Of a DNA stretch of 34,384 nt, positions 6,904-13,722 are shown one piece after another. The notes beneath the pieces are model-generated. The model searched no databases and was not told where the DNA came from. It saw only the letters and a list, made by a program, of their open reading frames with translations. A program made the translations under genes and the position numbers. Source of the stretch: Deltaproteobacteria bacterium (lineage in GTDB: Bacteria > Desulfobacterota > Desulfobaccia > Desulfobaccales > 0-14-0-80-60-11); the NCBI GenBank assembly GCA_021813445.1, contig JAKAKP010000157.1:1-34384 (forward strand), in the 5' to 3' direction. The stretch's first letter is position 1, and each line of letters starts with the position of its first letter.

Positions 6904-7029
6904 CCATTTCAAAACCTCTTTTTCTGTCATCCTGAACGCCGTGAAGGATCTCAAGGCTTCGAAAATACGAGATTCGCTGCGCTCAGAATGACAGTTTAGG
7001 GCAATTTGAGGTTTTGAAATGGCTTCTAG
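6897..7029. mobile_element. 133-bp MITE, copy 1
   Basis: Perfect 22-bp terminal inverted repeats (6897-6918 and 7008-7029, beginning CTAGAAGCCATTTCAAAACC) enclose an imperfect palindrome that contains TCTGTCATCCTGAACG and its near-mirror TCAGAATGACAG. A second copy of the same length lies inverted at 19411-19543. It encodes no protein and is presumably mobilised in trans. It lies between the sigma-54 activator gene and the ORP-type operon promoter. Confidence 0.8.
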
Positions 7030-7106
7030 ATAATGGGAACAAAATACACCCGATTATTTATAAGGTTGGGGGCGATTTGTTCCCATGGAGGAGCAGTGGC
7101 AGGAGA

Positions 7107-8558
7107 TTATTGGGTCAATTTTGGAGGAGAGTCGGCGGCCGGCGGCATCAGGCCCAAACGTTTGATTTTGCGCCGCAGCGTGTTTTTGTCGATTCCCAGC
7201 TCCCGGGCGGTGGCGAGGCGTCGCCAGCCATGGCGCTCCAAAGCCTCCCGGAGGACCCGCTTTTCCTGTTCTTTCAGGGTCAATCCATCTGGAGGCGGGC
7301 TGGAGGGGCTGTCGGGCCGGAGATGTTCGGGCAGGTGCCGCACCTGGATAAAGCCCTGGGGGCAGAGGATAAAGGCGTGTTCAATGGCGTTTTCCAATTC
7401 CCGGATGTTGCCCGGCCAGTCTTGCCCCATGAAAATGGCCAGAACCTCATAGCTCAGGCCCAAGATGTTCTTATTTTGCACCGTGTTAAAGCGCTCGATG
7501 AAGTGCTCCGCCAGCAGGGGAATATCTTCCTTGCGTTCGGCCAGGCGGGGCAACGTGATTTTTACTACATTGATGCGGTAATAGAGATCTTGCCGGAAGA
7601 GGCCCTGTTCCACCAAGTGGATCAGGTTCTTATTGGAAGCGGCGACGATGCGCACGTCGGCCTTGATGCTCTTGGAAGCGCCCAGGGGCGTGTAAGCGCG
7701 CTCTTCCAGGACCCGGAGGAGTCTGACCTGCAGCGCGGGGGAGATGTCACCGATTTCGTCGAGAAAGAGGGTGCCCCCGGCGGCCAGGGCGAAGCGGCCG
7801 GGGCGGTCCCGTTTGGCATCGGTGAAAGCCCCGGCCTTATGGCCGAACAGCTCCGATTCCAGCAGGGTATCGGGCAGGGCGCCGCAGTTCACCGCCACAA
7901 AGGGACCGCGGGCGCGCGAGCTCAAATGGTGCAGCGCCCGGGCTATAAGTTCCTTGCCGGTGCCGCTCTCCCCCTGGATCAACACCGTGCTATCGCTCCG
8001 GGCGATGTCCGGCAGAATGGCGAAAATTTTCTGCATCAGGGGAGACTTGGAAATGATATCGTCCAAGCGGTACTGGCGGTGGATTTCCCGGCGCAGGTCT
8101 TCCACCAGGCTCAGGTCCCGAAAAGTCTCCACCCCGCCAATGATACGGCCCTCTTCATCCTTCAGCAGGGCCGTGCTCACCGTGATGGGAATTTCCTTGC
8201 CATCAGCCCTCAGAATGGCAATGGGCTGGCAGACCACCGGTTTGCCGGTCTCCAGGGTTTGTCTCAAAACACAGGCGGTTTCACAGACGTTGGCCCGAAA
8301 AACCTCCCAGCAGGGACGCCCCAGGGCCTCCAGGGCCGAAATGCCGGTGACTTCTTCCGCGGCCCGGTTAAAGAAGGTGATATTCCAGGAATGATCTACG
8401 GTAAATACACCGTCAGCGATGCTATCCAAGATAGTAGTCGCCTGGATTGGCAGAGAAGATCCTGCAGGGGTGAGGCAGGGTTCTTGGCGGCGCGGGATGC
8501 CGCCTTCTGCAGTAACGGGGGATTTTCCCCGGGACTTTCTGGACGTAGTCTTTCTCAC
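7107..8558 (-). CDS. PAS-AAA-Fis sigma-54-dependent transcriptional activator
   Basis: A 483-aa bacterial enhancer-binding protein that remodels sigma-54 RNA polymerase. Residues about 40-150 are a PAS domain with a cysteine cluster (C83, C92, C96, C110). Residues about 165-395 are the AAA+ domain: Walker A GESGTGKE (196-203), the sigma-54-contacting loop GAFTDA (243-248, a variant of GAFTGA), Walker B GTLFLDEI (262-269) and R-finger region. Residues about 425-470 are a Fis-type helix-turn-helix (RRLATARELGIDKNTLRRKIKRLGL). The start is a GTG at 8558 with no strong ribosome binding site; no better start precedes the PAS domain. It lies between two sigma-54 promoter candidates, so it probably controls the flanking NifX-family units, like DVU2106 in D. 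vulgaris. Confidence 0.93.
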   Translation of the reverse strand: MRKTTSRKSRGKSPVTAEGGIPRRQEPCLTPAGSSLPIQATTILDSIADGVFTVDHSWNITFFNRAAEEVTGISALEALGRPCWEVFRANVCETACVLRQTLETGKPVVCQPIAILRADGKEIPITVSTALLKDEEGRIIGGVETFRDLSLVEDLRREIHRQYRLDDIISKSPLMQKIFAILPDIARSDSTVLIQGESGTGKELIARALHHLSSRARGPFVAVNCGALPDTLLESELFGHKAGAFTDAKRDRPGRFALAAGGTLFLDEIGDISPALQVRLLRVLEERAYTPLGASKSIKADVRIVAASNKNLIHLVEQGLFRQDLYYRINVVKITLPRLAERKEDIPLLAEHFIERFNTVQNKNILGLSYEVLAIFMGQDWPGNIRELENAIEHAFILCPQGFIQVRHLPEHLRPDSPSSPPPDGLTLKEQEKRVLREALERHGWRRLATARELGIDKNTLRRKIKRLGLMPPAADSPPKLTQ

Positions 8559-8663
8559 AGCTTGATAAGCGCCAATTTTAGCGGTTTATTTGAGTTTATC
8601 ATACTCCAACCTGCCTTGATCTTCAACTTGCCCCGGACGCCAGGAAAACAAAAGGAAATAACC

Positions 8664-8699
8664 GCAAAAAGGGCTCCCAGCCTTACCGTGGGAGCCCTT
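8664..8699 (-). terminator. Intrinsic terminator after the zinc-ribbon NifX-like gene
   Basis: A perfect 9-bp stem GGGCTCCCA / TGGGAGCCC (arms 8671-8679 and 8689-8697) is followed on the minus strand by TTTTT (8666-8670). It lies about 35 bp past the stop at 8732 and separates that gene from the sigma-54 activator, supporting a single-gene transcript. Confidence 0.85.
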
Positions 8700-8731
8700 T
8701 CCGTCTTGCAATCACTGGCTAAAATTTACCT

Positions 8732-9355
8732 TTACTCTCGCACCATGGGCTTGCCGCACCGGGGACATTGCACCTGAATGCAAGGAATGCCGCGCTGGTG
8801 CTGGGCCTTGGCCCCACAGGCCGGGCAGATGCAGTTCTCCGGCATACCCTGCCGGGGACCAGATCTAAAGCCGCCTTTGGTGTCAGTGCCTCTTTGGCAG
8901 CCGCGCCCCGATCCAAGGCCTGCGTTTCGACCACCTCTATTTGCTGGCATGCTGCCCTTACCTCCCTGAACTCCCGTGACTGCGGGACAATGGTCTTCCC
9001 ATAACCGCTGGCGGTAACGCTGGGGCCCCCGGCACCCCGGCACCCAAAATTCGGGTTGATCCAAGCGTTTTTGCCAGTATGCCTCCAGCACCTCCGCCAC
9101 CCCTCCTGCTACTCCCGGAATGATCTTTAACCCCAACTGCGCCGCGAAATCCTGCAAACCCGCGCTTAAAGCCCCGCATATCAGGGTGTGCACCCCTTTT
9201 TCCTGCAATAAACATAAACGTTCCTCCGGCCTCTGCTCGGGCAGAAGGAGTTCCTGGGCTTCTGCCTCACCCGGGGTGTCAGGAAAGATCAACATCCGGG
9301 AGCACCAGTTCAACACCGGTGCCACCCGTCCATGCATGATCGGTATGGCGATCAT
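8732..9355 (-). CDS. NifX-family protein with C-terminal zinc ribbon
   Basis: A 207-aa protein. Residues 1-95 match the Nitro_FeMo-Co/NifX fold (IAIPIMHGRVAPVLNWCSRML, HTLICGALSAGLQDFAAQLGLKIIPGVAGG). Residues 100-170 are a Gly/Arg-rich linker with scattered Cys, reminiscent of DUF5320-like segments. Residues 175-200 contain C177-x2-C180 and C197-x2-C200, a likely zinc ribbon. AAGAGAAGAG precedes the ATG. It has its own sigma-54 promoter candidate 40 bp upstream and its own terminator, so it is probably a one-gene unit coregulated with the ORP-type operon. The fusion suggests a metal-cluster protein that also binds zinc or a nucleic acid/protein partner. Confidence 0.85.
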   Translation of the reverse strand: MIAIPIMHGRVAPVLNWCSRMLIFPDTPGEAEAQELLLPEQRPEERLCLLQEKGVHTLICGALSAGLQDFAAQLGLKIIPGVAGGVAEVLEAYWQKRLDQPEFWVPGCRGPQRYRQRLWEDHCPAVTGVQGGKGSMPANRGGRNAGLGSGRGCQRGTDTKGGFRSGPRQGMPENCICPACGAKAQHQRGIPCIQVQCPRCGKPMVRE

Positions 9356-9394
9356 CTCTTCTCTTGATGGCTGTTACCTTTTTTCAATCATTTG

Positions 9395-9410
9395 AGCATA
9401 ATCTATGCCA
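9395..9410 (-). promoter_or_regulatory. Candidate sigma-54 promoter of the zinc-ribbon NifX-like gene
   Basis: On the minus strand the element reads TGGCATAGATTATGCT. The invariant GG (-24) and GC (-12) are present with correct spacing; two other consensus positions differ. The start codon at 9355 is about 40 bp from the -12 box, leaving a leader of roughly 28 nt. With the activator gene adjacent, this is the better of the two sigma-54 candidates. Confidence 0.68.
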
Positions 9411-9646
9411 TCCATGCTATCTTGGCGAAATTTTCGGATCAGAGCGCGGCCGCAGGAGGCAAATATACCCTCCGATGCATTGGATCAAATAAATTGCCTT
9501 CGAGCCTTTGGCGGGCCTCTAGATTCTGCACGTAATAGTTACTCCTCCAAAAGCTCTTGTGGCATAATCTCAAAAATTGCCGATATCAAATTAACCATCT
9601 GGTATGGACTAGGGCGGCAAGATTGAAGCAATGAGGGAGTTATCAA

Positions 9647-10780
9647 ATGCTTAGCGTTTTTTCTTCCCCGGCCCGCTACACCCAGGGCTTGAATGCGACC
9701 CAGATTCTCGGCAGGGAGATGGCCGGCGTGGGCCTGGAGGGGCCGGCTCTCATGGTTGCGGGTGGATCGGCACGGGCCCAACTCGGCGACACCTGGAAAC
9801 AATCATTGGCAGAGGTGGCTTGCAGTTACAGCATTCACAGTTTTGGGGGCGAGTGTTCTTTGGCGGAAATAATGCGGATCCGGCAGGCGGCTGCAGCCCT
9901 GCCTGCCAGGGTCATCATCGGCGCCGGCGGCGGCAAAGCTCTGGATGCAGCCCGGGCCGCCGCGGCCGAACTCGGCCTGCCCTTTGTGAGCTGCCCTACC
10001 CTGGCTTCCACGGATGCTCCCTGCAGCGCGGTGGCCGTTATCTACACGGAAGCGGGCATCGTGGCAGAAGTTCGTATTCTCCCCAACAATCCGGCGCTGG
10101 TGTTGGTGGATACCCGGGTGATTGTGCAGGCGCCCCCCAGGTTTTTGACCGCGGGCATGGGGGGTGCCCTGGCCACCTGGTTCGAAGCCCGGGCCTGTGC
10201 CGCCTCCCAGGCCCAGAACCTGCGCGGCGGCAGCTCAACGCGCAGTGCCTTGGCTCTGGCTGAACTCTGTTATCGAACCCTTTTGGCGGATGGCGTGGCC
10301 GCCCTTGAGGCCGCGCAGACCCGGACCATCACCCCGGCCTTTGAGCGGGTAGTAGAGGCCAATACCCTGCTTTCAGGGTTGGGTTTTGAGTCTTCCGGCC
10401 TGGCCGCAGCCCACTCCATCCATAATGGCCTGACGGTGGCCCCGCAGACCCGCGCTTTTTACCACGGTGAAAAGGTGGCCTTCGGCACCCTGGTACAACT
10501 AGTAATGGAAGAGAGCCCGCAGGCGGAAATCGATGAGGTGTTGGGCTTTTGCCTGCAAGTCGGGCTCCCCGTGACCCTGGCCCAAATCGGCCTAGGGGAA
10601 ATGTCGCCGGAGATGCTGGAAAGAATCGCGTTGCGCGCCACCCAGGCGGATGAGTCCATTCACCATGAACCCTTCGAGGTGTCCGCCACCCAGGTCGCAG
10701 CCGCCATTCTCAAAGCAGACGCATTGGGGAGATCACAGCCGGACTGCCGGAACGGCACAATTCGCAAACCGGCTCCATAA
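9647..10780 (+). CDS. gldA: Glycerol dehydrogenase-like iron/zinc-family alcohol dehydrogenase
   Basis: A 377-aa protein closely patterned on GldA, which oxidises glycerol to dihydroxyacetone with NAD. NAD-binding GAGGGKALDAA is at residues 92-102 and CPTLASTDAPCS at 116-127. Metal ligands by alignment with E. coli GldA (D171, H254, H271) should be D173, H256 and H273. The histidines are present (LAAAHSIHNG, FYHGEKVAFG), but position 173 is glycine (GMGGALATWFEA instead of GxGDALATWFEA). Loss of a zinc ligand may abolish or change activity. GGGAG lies 8 nt before the ATG. It is followed by a CaiB-type gene on the same strand. The family is firm; activity is doubtful. Confidence 0.9.
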   Translation: MLSVFSSPARYTQGLNATQILGREMAGVGLEGPALMVAGGSARAQLGDTWKQSLAEVACSYSIHSFGGECSLAEIMRIRQAAAALPARVIIGAGGGKALDAARAAAAELGLPFVSCPTLASTDAPCSAVAVIYTEAGIVAEVRILPNNPALVLVDTRVIVQAPPRFLTAGMGGALATWFEARACAASQAQNLRGGSSTRSALALAELCYRTLLADGVAALEAAQTRTITPAFERVVEANTLLSGLGFESSGLAAAHSIHNGLTVAPQTRAFYHGEKVAFGTLVQLVMEESPQAEIDEVLGFCLQVGLPVTLAQIGLGEMSPEMLERIALRATQADESIHHEPFEVSATQVAAAILKADALGRSQPDCRNGTIRKPAP

Positions 10781-10920
10781 GTCGCACTGAGACAGCGGAG
10801 AGGAGAAGCATCGATGAGGAGTGCACTGATATCCTCCCCGAACGTCAGATCCAGAAACCAAAAGGCAAACGAGGGGCCTGGAATGCCACATAATTTCGGG
10901 TAACTGTGGAAGAGAGAGAT

Positions 10921-12067
10921 ATGCGACCATTGGACGGAATCAAAGTAATCGAGATGGCGGGTTTGGCCCCCGCGCCTTATTGCGGTATGCTGCTGGCTGA
11001 CTTCGGGGCCGAGGTGGTCGTGGTTGACCGGCTGGCCCAGGGGCCTCCCGAGATCCCCATTATTACGGAAAAGAACCCCCTTGACCGCGGGAAGCGAGCC
11101 ATCAGGATCAATCTGAAAACCGATCTGGGTCTTGAAATAATCAGAAGGATGATTGCCAATGCCGATGTCCTGGTGGACCCTTACCGGCCCAAGGTTATGG
11201 AGTCCCTGCAATTGGGCCCGAATGAATGTCAGGCGTTGAACCCCAAGCTGATTTATGCCCGTCTCACAGGCTGGGGACAGAATGGCGCCTATGCCAGGAT
11301 GGCCGGCCACGACATTAACTATATCGCCCTTGCGGGGGCGCTTTCCCTTTGCCGGAGAAAAGGGGAGAGGCCGCTGCCGCCTGGTAATCTTCTGGGGGAC
11401 TTTGCCGGCGGGGGTATGTTATGCGCCCTGGGCATCCTGCTGGCCTTGATCGAAAGGCACCATTCCGGCAAAGGCCAGGTGATCGACGCGGCGATGATAG
11501 ATGGTGCGGCCAGCCTTTCCACCTTTTTTTACGGTATGTTGGCTCACCACCTGATGACCCTGGACATCGGCACCAACCTCTTGGACGGCGGCGCCCCCTT
11601 TTACCAGACCTACGAGACCTCTGACGGCAAATTTGTGGCAGTCGGCGCCTTGGAGGGAAGGTTTTATCAGGAACTCCTTAAGGGTCTGGGGGTGGATCCG
11701 GCCCCTCTGTCTGCCGCAAACCTTTGATAGGGGTAAATGGCCGGAGATGACGGAACGCTTCGCCGCCATCTTCAAGACCAAAACCCGGGAGCAATGGGAA
11801 GCCATCTTTGCGGGTAAGGATGCGTGTGTGGTTCCGGTCCTGGAACTGGATGAAGTGGCCAAACATCCCCATCACGCGGCCAGAGGGACCATCATCACTA
11901 TCGAAGACGTGCCGCAGCCGGCGCCTGCCCCCCGACTTTCCCGGACACCGGGCAGGGCCGCAGCCGCGCAGGGGCGGCAGGGCGCCAATACCGCAGAGAT
12001 ATTAACCGGTCTGGGATATTCCAGAGAGGAAATCCAGGGGTTTTTTAAAAATAAGGTGGCAGAATAG
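10921..12067 (+). pseudogene. CaiB/BaiF-family CoA-transferase or alpha-methylacyl-CoA racemase, frameshifted
   Basis: Family III CoA-transferase fold, most like alpha-methylacyl-CoA racemase (DGIKVIEMAGLAPAPYCGMLLADFGAE). The catalytic pair of the racemase branch is visible: H130 (AGHDINY) and D160 (GDFAGGGM). The first frame ends after residue 268 at a TGA (11725-11727); a second frame continues with TFDRGKWPEMTERFAAIFKTKTREQWEAIF to 12067. The break coincides with a tandem TCTG (11706-11709, 11710-11713). Deleting one copy restores …APLPQTFDRGKW…, the family pattern. ATG 10921, preceded by GAGAGAGA, is preferred over GTG 10906. It could be a recent pseudogene or an assembly error. Confidence 0.85.
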
Positions 12068-12135
12068 TAAGAAGTTTCCGGTTTCCCAGAAAAACCGGGT
12101 TGATTGATCCGTCCTCAACTGTGGGGGGAAGTTAG

Positions 12136-13158
12136 ATGAACAGGCCGCAGATTGACGGCATCGAGCCGAATCAGGGATGGCAATTGGACCTGTTCCGACC
12201 CGAGGATGCCCCGGGGGTTACCCGCCTGTTTCGCCTGGTCTATGGCGATGCGTATCCGATCAAGACCTTCCTGGACCCGGAGAGGCTTATTGCCGAGAAT
12301 GCGGCGAGACGGACGATCTCCAGCGTGGCGCGCACTCCCAAAGGCGATATCGTCGGCCATATGGCCATGGTTCAGAGTGCGCCTTCCCAGGACCTCTACG
12401 AAATCTGCTCGGGTCTCGTGGCCCCCGACTATCGCGGGGAGAAGCTGGGGTTCAAGCTGTTCGAGCACCTCGTCACGAAAGTGGCTCCGTTATTCGGGAT
12501 TGCCAGCCTTTTTGGGGAGCCTGTCTGCAATAACCTGGTCATGCAAAAGATTGGGGCCCAGATGGAATTTATGATCGGCGCCCTGGAGGTAGATCTGATG
12601 CCCGCCGAGGTTTACGCCAAAGAGGAGAGCGCCGGGGGGCGGGTGGCCACGTTATTGTACTTCAAGATCATCTCGCCCAAACCGCAGACGATTTATGTCC
12701 CCAGGGCCTACGAGGATGCGGTGCGCTTCCTCTATGGCGGCATGAAGCACGAGTGCCGGTTGGTCCTATCTTCCGGGGTATTGCCCCCGGAGCAGGATAC
12801 CGTGGTGTCCGCCCAAATCTTCGATTTCGCCAAGGTCGCCCGCTTTGCGGTGGGTGCAGCCGGGAGCGACTTCGCCGCGGTTATCGAGGCGGAGGAAAAA
12901 GCGGCCGGCCGGCAGGGCGCGATCGTCCATCAGGTCTGGCTGCAGCTTTCCTGGCCATGGGTGGCTCAGGCGGTGGACCTTTTGCGCTCCCGGGGGTATT
13001 TCCTTGGGGGGGTGCTGCCACGCTGGTTCGACGTGGATGGATTTCTGATGCAGAAGGTCCTCGCTGCCCCCCACTGGGACGCTATCCAGGTTTTCGGGGA
13101 AAGAGCGGGCCGGATTCTCCAAATGGTGAAGGCTGACTGGGAGGAAACGTCTCGTTGA
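12136..13158 (+). CDS. GNAT-family N-acetyltransferase
   Basis: A 340-aa protein with a GNAT domain in residues about 15-150: motif A reads ICSGLVAPDYRGEKLGFKLFEHL, including the acetyl-CoA-binding RGxxLG-type turn. Residues 170-340 form a second region of mixed alpha/beta character with no clear motif (…LSWPWVAQAVDLLRSRGYFLGGVLPRWFDVDGFLMQKV…), which could be a second, degenerate GNAT-like fold. GGGGGAAG precedes the ATG. It lies 68 bp after the CaiB-type gene, so they probably share a transcript. Substrate unknown. Confidence 0.8.
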   Translation: MNRPQIDGIEPNQGWQLDLFRPEDAPGVTRLFRLVYGDAYPIKTFLDPERLIAENAARRTISSVARTPKGDIVGHMAMVQSAPSQDLYEICSGLVAPDYRGEKLGFKLFEHLVTKVAPLFGIASLFGEPVCNNLVMQKIGAQMEFMIGALEVDLMPAEVYAKEESAGGRVATLLYFKIISPKPQTIYVPRAYEDAVRFLYGGMKHECRLVLSSGVLPPEQDTVVSAQIFDFAKVARFAVGAAGSDFAAVIEAEEKAAGRQGAIVHQVWLQLSWPWVAQAVDLLRSRGYFLGGVLPRWFDVDGFLMQKVLAAPHWDAIQVFGERAGRILQMVKADWEETSR

Positions 13159-13290
13159 CTGCGAACCGCCAGCCCCCCTGGCGCCCTTTTTTCCCATCCG
13201 CGGTTGGCTCCCCGCTTACCAGCCCCGGTGGTGGCGGGGCGACCTCTATGCCGGTCTCACCCTCTGGGGGATGCTGGTGCCCGAGGGCTC
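13155..13290 (+). pseudogene. Remnant of a SulP-family anion transporter start
   Basis: A TTG at 13155 overlaps the acetyltransferase stop (coupled start) and opens …PPWRPFFP, then in another frame, after the run of T near 13190, the sequence reads PIRGWLPAYQPRWWRGDLYAGLTLWGMLVPEG. The GDLYAGLTLWGMLVPEG segment is the characteristic first membrane helix of SulP transporters. Similarity ends after VPEG and the rest of the gene is absent. It is a destroyed gene, retaining only its beginning. Confidence 0.6.
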
Positions 13291-13587
13291 TTTGTCATCA
13301 TCATCCCCCCATCTTCCTACTCTGCGGAGGTATCGGGGGCATGGTCCAAAATTCCAAGCACGGAGGCAAAGTTTGAGGACCATAGCACATTTTTCCCTTA
13401 TCTTTTTCCCGTATCCTGCTATCATGATTTACGCTTGTGGTTTACCTAATCGCACCGGACCAGCAAAGTCTATCCGGCTGCAGAACTACTATCTCTCGTC
13501 ACCCTCAGACTTTACGAAGTTTTTCGCGGTGAAACCTGGGAACGCCCGGAGGATGGGCGTCTGGACCCAGGCCTTTGGTAGCCTTAG

Positions 13588-13713
13588 AGCTCTGGGAATT
13601 TCACCTCCTTTCCGGGTAAGGGGCATCTGCATTTCCTAACGCTGCCGGGCAAACATCATGCAGAGCTGCTGGCCGGTGTGAGTCGCCTCAAAAATATTAA
13701 ATCACCCAGGTGA
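13588..13713 (+). pseudogene. Possible C-terminal remnant of an unidentified gene
   Basis: A frame open from after the stop at 13585-13587 to TGA 13711-13713 encodes about 41 residues. Its last part (FPGKGHLHFLTLPGKHHAELLAGV) reads like genuine protein but has no start signal. It may be the far end of the gene whose start was lost upstream, or a separate fragment. The stretch 13290-13588 between the remnants shows no recognisable gene. Confidence 0.25.
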
Positions 13714-13722
13714 TGGAGCATC

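Noticed and set aside
7815-7835. GAFTDA in place of GAFTGA in the sigma-54 activator
   Set aside because: The GAFTDA variant is found in many functional activators and is not by itself a sign of lost function.
7014-8777. 587-codon plus-strand open frame opposite the sigma-54 activator
   Set aside because: Antisense shadow of a clearly real gene; the translation has no recognisable domain and arises from GC-rich codon use.
9560-9582. TGGCAT…TTGC on the plus strand upstream of the glycerol dehydrogenase gene
   Set aside because: Spacing between the boxes is several bases too long for sigma-54.
10814-10903. 29-codon frame with AGGAG upstream, between the glycerol dehydrogenase and CaiB-type genes
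   Set aside because: Composition is not protein-like and nothing but the Shine-Dalgarno-like sequence supports it.
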